A stretch of 64,000 nt of DNA from Paenibacillus uliginis N3/975 (GCF_900177425.1 NZ_LT840184.1:5763787-5827786); one strand, 5' to 3'; positions 8,209 to 17,598 are shown, counted from the first letter of the stretch. Translations and numbers: made by a program. Notes: generated by a model from the letters alone, not told the origin.

Positions 8209-8613
8209 TCAGTTAAAAATAACGGCATCCAGCGAGTATGCTCCTGCACCCATCAAGGCAACAGCCAGAGCAACAGCTATAATAAGAAGGTTAAACTCAT
8301 ATCCATTTGCTGTTGCCCAGTACCCGTTCTTGCCGTGTACTTTGACGATGGCTCCAAGCATTGCAAGGATAATCAGCGCAGCACCAAGGATTGTCAGAAA
8401 TCCGGATGCAAACAGCAATCCGCCAACAAACTCCATCAGGCCAGCCAGCACTGCCATTGTGACACCAGGCTTAATGCCAATCGACTCCATCCAGCCGCCG
8501 GTTCCTTTTGGACCGTAACCGCCGAACCAACCGAACAATTTCTGTGCACCGTGCGCGATGAACGACAAACCGAGCACCAGACGAAGAATAAGCAATCCTA
8601 ATTCCATATTCAT
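8209..8613 (-). CDS. DoxX family membrane protein
   Basis: A 134-residue protein with four membrane segments and the DoxX N-terminal pattern LILRLVLGLSFIAHGAQKLFGWFGG. The ATG at 8613 was chosen because GGAGGA sits 8 bases before it. The open frame also has an ATG at 8628, but that codon overlaps the ribosome site. DoxX/MhqP-type proteins are linked to quinone and thiol stress. The MhqR-like dyads upstream support that role. Exact activity is not known. Confidence 0.85.
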   Translation of the reverse strand: MNMELGLLILRLVLGLSFIAHGAQKLFGWFGGYGPKGTGGWMESIGIKPGVTMAVLAGLMEFVGGLLFASGFLTILGAALIILAMLGAIVKVHGKNGYWATANGYEFNLLIIAVALAVALMGAGAYSLDAVIFN

Positions 8614-8660
8614 TATTAATTCCTCCATTAAATTTTGAGTTTAGTTTGTTCACCAAAAAA

Positions 8661-8676
8661 ATCTCGATGTTAAGAT
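8661..8676. promoter_or_regulatory. MhqR-like operator before the DoxX gene
   Basis: ATCTCGATGTTAAGAT is an imperfect dyad. On the minus strand it reads ATCTTAA-CA-TCGAGAT, matching the MhqR/YodB-type consensus ATCTCGA-N2-TCGAGAT at 12 of 14 arm positions. It lies about 48 bp upstream of the start codon. Confidence 0.45.
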
Positions 8677-8798
8677 ATATGTCCAAAAATAGCTTCGATT
8701 TCTGATCGATTATGAGCTATTAACGAGCTATTCAAAGCTACAACTTATTCATTTCGAAACTTACCCCTTTCAACTAGCTTACTTTAATAAAGTTAATA

Positions 8799-8814
8799 AC
8801 CTTGATATTAAGAT
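8799..8814. promoter_or_regulatory. Second, weaker MhqR-like dyad
   Basis: ACCTTGATATTAAGAT repeats the same core (YTYGATRTTAAGAT) 138 bp further upstream of the DoxX gene. The rest of the 361-bp gap between the DoxX and ucpA genes holds only this, the first dyad and the ucpA terminator. Confidence 0.3.
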
Positions 8815-8877
8815 ACTTTATTTATACTCCTCTGTCAACCCTAATATGCCTAAATCATTTTTTGAACACAGAACAAA

Positions 8878-8903
8878 AACATCCGCTGAATCCAGCGGAT
8901 GTT
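8878..8903 (-). terminator. Terminator of the ucpA-like gene
   Basis: AACATCCGCTG/CAGCGGATGTT forms an 11-bp perfect stem with a 4-base loop, T-rich on the minus-strand 3' side. A 26-bp near-copy serves the RCC1-like gene at 10651-10676. Confidence 0.75.
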
Positions 8904-8974
8904 TGCAAAACCCAATATGTTTTTCGATTAAACAACTTATCAATTTCAATACTACCTAAGTCAGCCTATGTTAG

Positions 8975-9766
8975 TTAGACCCCTACAGATGTCGTTTCCG
9001 GCAATGTACTGCCACCATCAATCACAACTTGTGTGCCGGTAATATAACTGGACTCATCCGATGCAAGGAATGCAGCCAGTTCGCCAACTTCTTCCGGCTT
9101 TCCTAATCGTTTCAGCGGAACAGCGTTCGCAATTCCTTCGATGACCGATTCCGGATTGTCGGGATTCGATTCTTTTCCAATCTGCTGCGCCATTGGTGTA
9201 TATATGTAACCCGGGCAAATGGCATTCACATTAATTTGATGCTCGGCCATCTCTGCTGCGAGTGAACGGGTGAATCCGATAATCGCCGATTTCGTAGTTG
9301 CATAGGCTACTTCGCCTGGATCGGCAACCATATATCCGGTAACGGACGACATATTCACGATTTTACCGTACTTTTTCTCGATCATATAAGGAATTACAGC
9401 TTTTGAAACGTTCCATACACCGTTGATATTCACTTGAATATGGAAGTCACGGGTATCGTTTGGCATCTCAGGGAAGTTCCCCAGTCGAATGACCCCGGCA
9501 TTGTTGACTAGCACATCAATATTACCGAATCTCGCATGTACTTCAGCTACCGTATTTTTTACTTCATCGAAATTCGTCACATCTACTTTAAAACCTGCAG
9601 CTTGAAAACCTTCCGTCTCAATAGCTTTTGCCGATTCAAACACCTTGTCATCGCGGTCAAACAGCATAACATGAGCTCCATGCTTAGCTAATACTCTCGC
9701 AATCCCTTCTCCGATGCCCATTGCGGAACCGGTAACAATAGCAGTTTTTCCATCCAGTTTTTTCAT
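8975..9766 (-). CDS. ucpA: UcpA-like short-chain dehydrogenase/reductase
   Basis: A 263-residue classical SDR. It has the NAD(P)-binding motif TGSAMGIGEG (residues 12-21), NNAGV, catalytic Ser in MSSVTG, YATTKSA (the Y-x3-K pair) and the C-terminal DGGSTLPETTSVGV. The whole length follows Escherichia coli UcpA closely, including DRDFHI/TRDFHI and GVWNVSKAV. UcpA is an oxidoreductase of uncertain substrate, reported to affect furfural tolerance. The start ATG has a GGAGG about 6 bases upstream. An inverted repeat in its promoter suggests control by an unlinked repressor. Naming rests on remembered similarity. Confidence 0.85.
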   Translation of the reverse strand: MKKLDGKTAIVTGSAMGIGEGIARVLAKHGAHVMLFDRDDKVFESAKAIETEGFQAAGFKVDVTNFDEVKNTVAEVHARFGNIDVLVNNAGVIRLGNFPEMPNDTRDFHIQVNINGVWNVSKAVIPYMIEKKYGKIVNMSSVTGYMVADPGEVAYATTKSAIIGFTRSLAAEMAEHQINVNAICPGYIYTPMAQQIGKESNPDNPESVIEGIANAVPLKRLGKPEEVGELAAFLASDESSYITGTQVVIDGGSTLPETTSVGV

Positions 9767-9809
9767 CGCAAATCCTCCAGTTTTAATGAGACAAAATTTT
9801 TATAAAAGC

Positions 9810-9845
9810 TTGTCTATCTATAGCGTAGCATAACTATATAGACAA
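9810..9845. promoter_or_regulatory. Inverted repeat upstream of ucpA
   Basis: TTGTCTATCTATAG (9810-9823) and CTATATAGACAA (9834-9845) are inverted copies around a 10-base spacer. A further AGACAA lies at about 9789-9794. Position, 44-79 bp before the start codon, suits an operator for a TetR- or MarR-like dimer. Confidence 0.4.
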
Positions 9846-9858
9846 AGAAAATTTTGGA

Positions 9859-10410
9859 TCAAAACAGTTTGAGATAGTTGTTTTCAATAATGATAAAATG
9901 ATGTTTCTCATGTATAGCCAGAAGCTGAACTGCCTGAATTAGATTAGGATACTTAGCTATCGGATCCAAAAACACAAGGTGTCCCGCGATATCTTCTTCA
10001 ATATTTTTAACTAAAGCTTCCATTTCATTTGTCTCGTTTAACAGCAATTGCTTTAATTCTCTCCCATTCATAGAATATCGTATCTTTTTTGGTGGTATCA
10101 AAATCCAAGGGGCGTACATCCCTCTTCCCTTTTTTTCTTTAAATTCTGTGTATATGTCATGTATTTCAGTTGCAAACTGCTTATTTCTTTTCATTTTGGC
10201 ATATGGAATGAGTACGAAAGAGAATTTGGTTGCGAACTTAAGCATTCTTAAAATTAAATATAAGTGATATACATGCTCTCCAACTGACCATTTTCCATCT
10301 TCTTTTCGATCCCATAGTTTTTCTTGTGACAGTGATTGTATCTTGGGCATAAAATGACATCTTTGCTCAGTTAATGTTTGAAAATGTTTTGCTATACTTT
10401 CAGATTTCAT
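9859..10410 (-). CDS. DinB family protein
   Basis: A 183-residue four-helix protein. It has the DinB-type metal histidines in SVGEHVYHL and in the C-terminal IHEKHHFIII. Family members bind a divalent metal; several are thiol-dependent transferases, but the reaction here is unknown. It is transcribed alone toward ucpA, with no clear terminator between them. Base use is slightly AT-richer than its neighbours. Confidence 0.75.
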   Translation of the reverse strand: MKSESIAKHFQTLTEQRCHFMPKIQSLSQEKLWDRKEDGKWSVGEHVYHLYLILRMLKFATKFSFVLIPYAKMKRNKQFATEIHDIYTEFKEKKGRGMYAPWILIPPKKIRYSMNGRELKQLLLNETNEMEALVKNIEEDIAGHLVFLDPIAKYPNLIQAVQLLAIHEKHHFIIIENNYLKLF

Positions 10411-10712
10411 TTACTAGAGTCCCCCGTAATTATAATATCGCGAATAACAAAATCATCTTCTTGTCATGCGGAATCCTGTTCTCATGAATTATATTCCTCC
10501 TTAAATTGAGGAATAATTTGTAACCTAAACTCGTTATTCCAAGTATACAGAATTACACCTTGGAGTGTCCAAGTTCATTCGGGAATTAAAAACAACAAAG
10601 GCGCACAGATTGCTGTCATCCCTTATGTGCCAAATATTTTGTCAGAAAAAAACATCCACTGAATCCAGCGGATGTTAGTAAGCTCCATATATTTTCCCTT
10701 TAAACAATATAT
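10411..10712. other. 302-bp gap between RCC1-like and DinB genes
   Basis: It holds the DinB promoter region, a small dyad TATTCCTC/GAGGAATA at about 10491-10516, and the RCC1-like terminator at 10645-10676. I see no gene. Confidence 0.5.
10645..10676 (-). terminator. Terminator of the RCC1-like gene
   Basis: AACATCCACTG/CAGCGGATGTT, an 11-bp stem with one mismatch and a 4-base loop, is followed by seven T on the minus strand. It is nearly identical to the terminator at 8878-8903. Confidence 0.75.
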
Positions 10713-13355
10713 CTATTTCACGGTAAACCCTGCCGGGGTTAACACTCGCTGCGGAGACTCATAAAACTCCTTGACTCCAATACCAAGCTGACCAAACTTA
10801 TTGTTATACCCGTACACCCACAGTTTCCCTCCACGAATCCAATACATATTACGATTAGCCGTTTCAACAAAGGATACATTCTGATACAATTTTTCACTCT
10901 TTGTTACAACTGCCGTGTATCCGAAAAAGAGCATCTCATTGTTCTTTGTTATAAGCAAACCCCCGTCACTGCTCAGTGACATCGACTTTACATTCAGATT
11001 TTTACCTACCGAGGTTAATTCTCTTTCGGTGATCCGGATAGGTTTATCTGAAATTTTAACCGGTTTAGACATTCGCGATGGTACACGATCATCCAGTTGT
11101 CTGGCAGTATTGTCCCCCCATGCCCACAGGTCATCTTGCCGGTCTCTAGCAACCAGATAATCCCCATTTGCTTGTGCGGATGCCACATCCACAATATTTT
11201 TAAATCCGGGCATAACCTTGGCCTGCGTCTTTCCACGAATAATGCTGTTTTTCCAGTACCACAGCGTACCATCCTTTTTCACGGCATACCCACGAAAGCC
11301 TCCCATAGATACTGCTTTTACATCACTAATTTCGATTTTACGGTAATGATTATGCACATATTGCTCGGCCCCGCTATTATTCCAGGCAACGCCACCCAAC
11401 TGATACACATTTCCGTTTTTAGTTAAAACTGCAACAGACCGCTCATACACCTGAATGTCGGCGATAGGCTCAGGCATGAGATCTATAAGTGTAGGAGTCC
11501 CGGTTACTTTTTTAATTCCGAGCCAGTTAAGATCGCCCCATCCGTACAATTCCCCCTTCTTGTTCAGAAGCAGGGAAAAGTTTTGTCCCGCCTCTAGCTT
11601 ATTTACATCTTTAAAGACACCCAAGGAAACAGGCGATAAAATTTCTGCCGCAGACCCTTCCTTGATCTGATTTTTCCGGTTATCTCCCCAACCATACACC
11701 GTTCCATTGTTGCTTAGAGCCAATACATGTGACTCACTAGCCGCGACGCTGACAGGGGAAGGCACCTTGATTACACTAGGCTCGTAGGGAATCGCCATAC
11801 TTGAACTTACGCCTAGCTGGCCTGAATTGTTAGCGCCCCAACTCATCAGAGCACCATCATTCCTAATGCCTAAATAGTGATCTGAGTCGGAGGTTGAAGA
11901 GTTACCGTAAGTGATGGCTCCCATATCATTTAGATCTGAGTATGCCTTACTACTTAGTGATGACGACCCTGTATCCCATGAATAGAAACGACCATTGTTT
12001 TTTAATACAACGGGGCTATCCTTAAAAATCCCAACCACACCATCGGCTATCTTCCCTGGAATTTGTACAAACACTTTATCCGTATCTATGTATGACCAGA
12101 ACTCAAAGGATTCACTAATGAAAGTCGGGCGTCCGTTCAGAAGACTTATCTCTTTCATGGCTGGAAGGTCCTTAAGCTTCTGTGGAGTCACGGTGTCCAC
12201 TCTTTCATGAAAATAACTTTCTGATCCATCTTTGTTTTTCTTGGTGATATTCCCCTGTTGTTTGGAGCTTAAAATAATACTCATGTCTCCCCATGCCCAA
12301 ACAGCACCGGATTTATCAAGTGCCATGTAGTTGTCTCCATAGAGGCTGTGGTAGCCAATATGTATTTGTTCTATATTGCTCAGCTGCTTCACTGTCGTCA
12401 GTTTTACACTAGGCTTAACTATCTTTCCTGTACCTGTGGAGGCTGAGGTTTTGCTTATTTCCCATTTATAGACCGTACCATTCTTGTTCAGAATCAGACC
12501 ATTTCCATCTGAATCCACGGCGATCTGCGTCGCACCCTTCATTTCGGTAACTTTTATAGGAGTTTCTGATTGCCCATAAATCCCCCATACCCACACGATC
12601 CCTTGTTCTGTCAACGTTCCGGCAGCAGCACCGTTAGCCGTAATTTGCTTCACATTCTTTATCGATTCTACTTTCTTAGGAAGGCGCCACTGGGTTGCTT
12701 TGCTCGTATATTTCTCACCGGTCAATTCCGGTGGAACATTCCCCCATGCCCACAATGAGCCCTTTCCATCGACAGCATAGGAGGTTCTGTCTCCTGCAGC
12801 AAATTTATTCTTGTTCTTTATCGTTTGCTGCCATAGAGGCTCCGAATTTCCCGGTACAGCCGGTGCCTCTTTTTCCAAGTCAGAGTCATCTTTATATAAC
12901 TCATACCAATCCGGCTTATCATACAGATCAGATCTGTCACGGACAGGGATTGGAAACGTTGTTGTATATCCGGACTCTTTTCCATGAGCGTTCATTAATG
13001 TAATCCCAATTTCTTTATTTATGACCTTGTTTCTGTCTACCGGTGGGGTAACTAAAGAAAAGTATCCCTTCTTATTCACAAGTGCAGATGTTTCGGAAAG
13101 GGTGGTGCTCACATATTTCAAACCGGTTCCTTCTTTGACGAATTCACCTGTTGAAATAATAATCTTGACCTGTTCACCGATAACATCCGGAGCCAGCCCT
13201 TGAACACTCAGAGATTCATCGTCATTCTGTGTAACATCAAACGTATAGATGGCCTCTTCAGCATGAACTTTCGCCAGGCTGCTTCCATCCAGCATAAAAC
13301 TCAATAGAAACACAAATACCATTGCCATCTTCAATATTGCAGCCTTGCTCCTCAA
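10713..13355 (-). CDS. Large secreted RCC1-repeat-like protein
   Basis: A product of about 880 residues with a signal peptide (MAMVFVFLLSFMLDGSSLA, cleavage near VHAEE). An N-terminal non-repeat region of about 150 residues is followed by a string of RCC1-like blades marked by G-x-hydrophobic-W-x-WG, for example KGSLWAWGN, SGAVWAWGD, DGALMSWGAN, NGTVYGWGD and DDLWAWGDN. They should form one or two beta propellers outside the cell. I chose TTG 13355 because AGGAG sits 8 bases upstream; the open frame extends to an ATG at 13397 without a good ribosome site. Function is unknown. A related protein with SLH domains lies at 38740-41502. Confidence 0.75.
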   Translation of the reverse strand: MRSKAAILKMAMVFVFLLSFMLDGSSLAKVHAEEAIYTFDVTQNDDESLSVQGLAPDVIGEQVKIIISTGEFVKEGTGLKYVSTTLSETSALVNKKGYFSLVTPPVDRNKVINKEIGITLMNAHGKESGYTTTFPIPVRDRSDLYDKPDWYELYKDDSDLEKEAPAVPGNSEPLWQQTIKNKNKFAAGDRTSYAVDGKGSLWAWGNVPPELTGEKYTSKATQWRLPKKVESIKNVKQITANGAAAGTLTEQGIVWVWGIYGQSETPIKVTEMKGATQIAVDSDGNGLILNKNGTVYKWEISKTSASTGTGKIVKPSVKLTTVKQLSNIEQIHIGYHSLYGDNYMALDKSGAVWAWGDMSIILSSKQQGNITKKNKDGSESYFHERVDTVTPQKLKDLPAMKEISLLNGRPTFISESFEFWSYIDTDKVFVQIPGKIADGVVGIFKDSPVVLKNNGRFYSWDTGSSSLSSKAYSDLNDMGAITYGNSSTSDSDHYLGIRNDGALMSWGANNSGQLGVSSSMAIPYEPSVIKVPSPVSVAASESHVLALSNNGTVYGWGDNRKNQIKEGSAAEILSPVSLGVFKDVNKLEAGQNFSLLLNKKGELYGWGDLNWLGIKKVTGTPTLIDLMPEPIADIQVYERSVAVLTKNGNVYQLGGVAWNNSGAEQYVHNHYRKIEISDVKAVSMGGFRGYAVKKDGTLWYWKNSIIRGKTQAKVMPGFKNIVDVASAQANGDYLVARDRQDDLWAWGDNTARQLDDRVPSRMSKPVKISDKPIRITERELTSVGKNLNVKSMSLSSDGGLLITKNNEMLFFGYTAVVTKSEKLYQNVSFVETANRNMYWIRGGKLWVYGYNNKFGQLGIGVKEFYESPQRVLTPAGFTVK

Positions 13356-13554
13356 AAAGATCACTCCTGTTCGACAACTCTTTGTTATATGAATCAATTA
13401 TTGTATCGGTTTAATGCATGTCTTTCTTTATAGTTCAGGGCATAACAAAAACATTATCGACGCACCTCAAAGAAGACAGACCGCATTTAGTGGTAGTTTT
13501 TCTTGCGAGATAAAGATGTAGTTACTCCGAAGCTTATACTTTCTTAATCTTAAC

Positions 13555-13583
13555 AAAAAAGCGCACAGACTTTGTCTGCACGC
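13555..13583 (-). terminator. Terminator of the AraC/GyrI regulator gene
   Basis: On the minus strand GCGTGCAGAC and GTCTGTGCGC pair over 10 bp in RNA (two G-U pairs), with a 3-base loop and a following run of six T. Confidence 0.8.
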
Positions 13584-13625
13584 TGCTTATAATTATGAAT
13601 CGCTCTAGTTCACTTATAGTTCTGG

Positions 13626-14525
13626 CTATGCCCGCTTGATAACAGGGATATAAATTTCCATCACCGCTCCGGTCTCTTCATGACAACGCTCATCATAGAA
13701 CTCAAACTCCACTTTACCAGCAGCGTATTCATAGCCTGAACGAGGAAACCAATCCTCAAAAATATACTTCCACGTTCCGGCAACGGTCTTCACAAATTCC
13801 CCATCCGCGTAATCCGCAGGCGGTGTCGTAAACACCGCATAGGTTGCCTCCGGCACTACTCCTTGGAAGAGCCCTTCCTCCTCAGGGGGCAGCTCATCTC
13901 CCTTCACTGCGGCTACATAGGTAAATCTTCCGGTATCCATATCAACAGGAAAACACACAAAGTACTCACCGTGTTCCTTTGGCTGAACCATCTCATACAG
14001 CTTGGCTTCAAGCCCGGTAATGTCAAAATGGTTCCAAAATGCCGGGATTTCACGGTCTTTGCGGTTGCTCTCATATGTTGTTTCAAGCGCATAACCGATA
14101 ATACTGAACGCAGGCTTGCTAATGATTTTCGGCTCCAATATGATGCCTCCTGACAATTGCAGTTTTTTATATAGGGTTAGATCAACCTTACCCGGAATTT
14201 GACCACTCGAATGCTTGCGATACTGCTCAGGGGAGCAGTCATATACTTTCCGAAACGCTTTGCTGAACCCTGCATGTGTCTCAAATCCATAATCCATGGC
14301 AATATCAATCACTCGCTTTCCACGAGCCAATTGGGCTGCAGCATGAGCGAGACGTCTTCTTCTGACATACTCCATCACAGGCAGACCGACATATGCGGCA
14401 AACAGCCTGTAGAAATGGTATGGTGAAAAGCCTGCGATATCCGCCAAGTCATCCACCGTGATTTTGTCTTGAAGGTGTTCCTCTATATAATCAATACTCT
14501 TCTGAAAACACTCCATGTAACTCAC
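13626..14525 (-). CDS. AraC family regulator with GyrI-like effector domain
   Basis: A 299-residue protein. Residues 1-110 hold the two helix-turn-helices of AraC/XylS (ITVDDLADIAGFSPYHFYRLF and MDYGFETHAGFSKAFRKVY). Residues about 130-297 form a GyrI-like (SOUL/AraE_bind) small-molecule pocket, ending with a typical FEFYDERC region. This DNA-binding-first order is that of the SoxS/Rob-like BltR group that senses drugs or lipophilic compounds. The start is GTG 14525 with GGGGGAGG 7 bases upstream. No transporter is adjacent, so the target is not evident. Confidence 0.85.
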   Translation of the reverse strand: MSYMECFQKSIDYIEEHLQDKITVDDLADIAGFSPYHFYRLFAAYVGLPVMEYVRRRRLAHAAAQLARGKRVIDIAMDYGFETHAGFSKAFRKVYDCSPEQYRKHSSGQIPGKVDLTLYKKLQLSGGIILEPKIISKPAFSIIGYALETTYESNRKDREIPAFWNHFDITGLEAKLYEMVQPKEHGEYFVCFPVDMDTGRFTYVAAVKGDELPPEEEGLFQGVVPEATYAVFTTPPADYADGEFVKTVAGTWKYIFEDWFPRSGYEYAAGKVEFEFYDERCHEETGAVMEIYIPVIKRA

Positions 14526-14612
14526 GTGCGCGCCTCCCCCCGATCGGTAACTGTTATTGTATCATCACCCGATATCACTGGCTGTTCTAAATTTGTCATC
14601 TTCATTGAACCC

Positions 14613-14644
14613 AAAAAGCAGAGATCCGTTTAGGACCTCTGCTT
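14613..14644 (-). terminator. Terminator of the serine hydrolase gene
   Basis: AAGCAGAGATCC/GGACCTCTGCTT is a stem with one mismatch and a 5-base loop, followed on the minus strand by TTTTTGGG. Confidence 0.7.
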
Positions 14645-14699
14645 CTGCAATACCCTAATTTTCAATTCTACGTTAAACAATCTACCCAGCGGCCCTACC

Positions 14700-15842
14700 T
14701 TACATCAGGCTAGACCATATAATCTGTTTCGTGCCGAGTATAGACTCCGGAATCCAGGAATATATGGAAGGTACGAACAGGACGACAACAATCTTCTCGA
14801 CCGGATCCACAAACAGTCCAGATCTTCCTGCTCCCTCCAGCTGAAACGTCCCTGGAGATTCGAAGGAAAGATGATCAATCGCAAGGTCAAGGCCCAGGGC
14901 ATGGCCCTTGTCTTTGATCTTGCCGCCCCAGTGATAAGCCGGGACATTGAACAAGTGCCGCCGCGTTAACAGCTCAACCGACTTTCTTCCGAGAATACGC
15001 TGACCCTCGAAGGTTCCCCCATCTAACAGCATTTGCCCGAACCTCCACAGATCATACAGGGATGAGTATAGGCCACTGTCCGAGCGCGGAGGCTGGATGG
15101 AATCGCCATATTGTTCAGTGAGCTTCGTAACATCCCTCTCATCGACCGTGCATACCTCCTGATGGAGTTGTGATGGCACGTCAAAAAAGGTCCGGCTCAT
15201 CCCAAGCGGCTGCAAAATATGCTCTATTACATAGTCCTCATACCTTTGGCCGGATATACGGGAGATGATTTCACCAAGCAGAGCAAAGCCTACTGTGGAA
15301 TAATTGTAGGCTTCGCCCGGCTCGCAAACGACGGGGCCTTGAAGCACTTTGACGATCCAATCCTCCGTACCTCCGGCACCCCACCACTCTCTGGGAAATG
15401 GCTCATTGTAATAGCCCGTCACCGGCATAATACCGGACGTATGCGTCAATAGATGAAACAGCGTAATTCCCTGATGCATCGGATTGTTGAACTCATCCAA
15501 AATCGTAGCCACCGGCTGATCAATGTACAGCTTTCCGTCCTCGATCAGCTTCACGATGGAAACACTGGTAAACGCTTTTGTGATGGAAGATAGCTTGCGC
15601 AAGGAGTCCGGCTGCAGCTCTCCCTGACCCGTCGTTCCATGAAGTGTGCCCATGGATCTCCACGCTGCGATCTTTCCCTCATGTGCTACAAGATAACTGG
15701 CTGCTTGAATCTTCTTTTGCGACATCAGACCTTGAAAATGTTGATCCAGCTTATTGAGCTGTCTGGAATCCATATGCACCTCCTCGGGTGCTGCACTCAA
15801 GGGGCCCTCCAGTACTCGCCAATTGCTCTGCAAAATGCTCAT
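14700..15842 (-). CDS. Serine hydrolase of the beta-lactamase/class C PBP family
   Basis: A 380-residue protein with the nucleophile motif S-x-x-K at S86-I-T-K89 (KLSSITKAF), the second motif Y-x-x (EAYNYSTVGFALL), and a C-terminal GRSGLFVDP region in place of HTG/KTG. It fits the Beta-lactamase (PF00144) group of esterases and D-aminopeptidases. No signal peptide is seen, so a cytoplasmic esterase-like or peptidase-like role is more likely than drug resistance. ATG 15842 was chosen because GGGGAGA lies just upstream; the frame is open 54 bases further. It stands alone with its own terminator. Confidence 0.8.
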   Translation of the reverse strand: MSILQSNWRVLEGPLSAAPEEVHMDSRQLNKLDQHFQGLMSQKKIQAASYLVAHEGKIAAWRSMGTLHGTTGQGELQPDSLRKLSSITKAFTSVSIVKLIEDGKLYIDQPVATILDEFNNPMHQGITLFHLLTHTSGIMPVTGYYNEPFPREWWGAGGTEDWIVKVLQGPVVCEPGEAYNYSTVGFALLGEIISRISGQRYEDYVIEHILQPLGMSRTFFDVPSQLHQEVCTVDERDVTKLTEQYGDSIQPPRSDSGLYSSLYDLWRFGQMLLDGGTFEGQRILGRKSVELLTRRHLFNVPAYHWGGKIKDKGHALGLDLAIDHLSFESPGTFQLEGAGRSGLFVDPVEKIVVVLFVPSIYSWIPESILGTKQIIWSSLM

Positions 15843-15975
15843 CCATTCTCCCCGCCTTCCTGATATTAGAAACTTTGGACATATTTTAACGAACAAATCT
15901 CTTGGCGTCTATATCGATCTTTCGTATTTCATTTCTTAGTATAAAAAATCATTTATTTGTATTCATTCGCCGTGT

Positions 15976-16015
15976 AAAAAGAGCGGAATCACACCTCCCG
16001 GCCCGATTTCCGCTC
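15976..16015 (-). terminator. Terminator of the GH8 glycanase gene
   Basis: On the minus strand GAGCGGAAATC pairs with GATTCCGCTC across a GC-rich loop of about 14 bases and is followed by TTTTTAC. It lies 24 bp after the stop. Confidence 0.75.
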
Positions 16016-16039
16016 TCTCAATCACTTTTACAGTACGAA

Positions 16040-17263
16040 TCAATAGGCCCACCAATTGCCTGACATCACGATCATTGAGAACAGCTTGATGCTCTCTTCA
16101 AAATAACCTTCCGGCGTAGCATTCACTGTATAATTCCATACAGAATTGAGCCAGCTCTGATTCGAGGAGGATGTCATGGCACTTACACCAAACGGAGCGT
16201 AAAATGCTCCACTGTTGTATGTAACAATCGCTGATCCGTTCAAGTCATACCCGGCACGAACGTTGGCCGGATTGCTGCTTGTAGCGTTTTTAATGAAGCT
16301 ATTCATTTTGTTTATTTGGCTCAACGCACGGTTATCACCGGTCAACAGATAATCTGTTGTGATCCGCCATGGTGTACGCGAGGAGTTATAATAGTACTTT
16401 CCATCTTTATCTCCTTCAAGAAAATCAGACGCAGCCGGTTCATAATTGCTGCCTGACATTACAACGAAATCTGGAAGCAACCCGGTATTGGGACTGTAGC
16501 TGCTGTGTATCGAGTTGATAATCGTAAAAGTCTTGTCCACTACATTAGTCCACCGGGTATCGCCTGTTGCTTTCTGGAATCCCTTCAGATGGTTAAGCAT
16601 AAAGTCGGAAGGGCGTGTGGCCGTATCATACGTACCGCTTGTCGCCCAGTCGCCAAGACGCAAGGTCCATTGTGACGAATTCACATCGTTGCTCATTATC
16701 GCATTAATGATATCCTTAGCCGCTTGCAAGTAATTGATCGATTCGTTACTCCCCCATTGACGGTCTGCCAGAAGCAAAGCATATGCGATATCCATATCGC
16801 CATCCGTTGCGGAGTTGGCTCCATCGATATTTTGGAAGCTGCTGTTCTGTTTCCAGGCCATCAGATAAGGATTATTGTCACTTGGGTGAGCTTTATAATA
16901 TTGATATAGACCGTCAAAATAAGCCTGGGCACCATTATCATAACCGGCCATCAGCACCGAAAACAGCATACCGTAACCATGCGCTTCCGATACCGTCTCC
17001 CCGGCGGAATTGTATTTCACATAGTATTTCCCGGTACCCGCTGGCTTCAGAAAAGATGATTTCCATGTGTTCCATTTTCTCTTAACCGCGTCATCCATCG
17101 TACTTTGCGATACATGATTCGGTTTAATCGATCCACTTACATAGGTCGTATGCTGTGGGAAAGGCTTATATCCAGCAAATGACATACCGGCTGGAAATAT
17201 CAAGGCAGCTGTACAGAATAATAGAAGGGTTTTACGAAAAATGGAATTCCCGCGTTTGCTCAT
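16040..17263 (-). CDS. Secreted glycoside hydrolase family 8 (endo-glucanase/chitosanase type)
   Basis: A 407-residue secreted enzyme with a signal peptide (LLLFCTAALIFPAGMSFA). It has the GH8 acid residue in SEAHGYGM (about Glu93) and the family signature ATDGDMDIAYALLLADRQWG (about residues 152-171) with the conserved Asp residues. GH8 enzymes invert beta-1,4-glycosidic bonds in cellulose, lichenan, chitosan or xylan. The overall pattern is most like the bacillar chitosanase/lichenase branch; the substrate is inferred. I give the ATG at 17263; a TTG three bases upstream has slightly better spacing from GGAG. It is monocistronic. Confidence 0.85.
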   Translation of the reverse strand: MSKRGNSIFRKTLLLFCTAALIFPAGMSFAGYKPFPQHTTYVSGSIKPNHVSQSTMDDAVKRKWNTWKSSFLKPAGTGKYYVKYNSAGETVSEAHGYGMLFSVLMAGYDNGAQAYFDGLYQYYKAHPSDNNPYLMAWKQNSSFQNIDGANSATDGDMDIAYALLLADRQWGSNESINYLQAAKDIINAIMSNDVNSSQWTLRLGDWATSGTYDTATRPSDFMLNHLKGFQKATGDTRWTNVVDKTFTIINSIHSSYSPNTGLLPDFVVMSGSNYEPAASDFLEGDKDGKYYYNSSRTPWRITTDYLLTGDNRALSQINKMNSFIKNATSSNPANVRAGYDLNGSAIVTYNSGAFYAPFGVSAMTSSSNQSWLNSVWNYTVNATPEGYFEESIKLFSMIVMSGNWWAY

Positions 17264-17598
17264 CAACGATCCGCTCCTTTAGGTTGATAGTAGTTAAACT
17301 TCATACCATAATCCGGCGCAGCTTGTGCGAATATGGACATCACCTCCTCTAAAGACGGTTGTGATTCTTGGAGCAGAGCATACTTTTCACATAAATAAAA
17401 GATTTACTCGGACGAGTATATGAAGTAACCAGTGGGGTGTAGAACTCAGGTGGTATTAAAAGAGTGGAAATTCGATCACATTCTATGAATTCGATATATG
17501 TAAGTGTTTTCATTATATTTTATATGTATATTTTTGTAAACTAATAACCGATGGCACAGTGTCCACCGGTTACTTCATTCACAGATTCAGGTTGTAGT
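17264..17598. other. 335-bp gap upstream of the GH8 gene
   Basis: It contains the GH8 promoter region, with a perfect dyad TACTCGGACGAGTA at 17405-17418 (6-bp arms) as a possible operator, and AT-rich DNA after the DUF6953 gene. No gene or strong terminator is visible. Confidence 0.4.
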
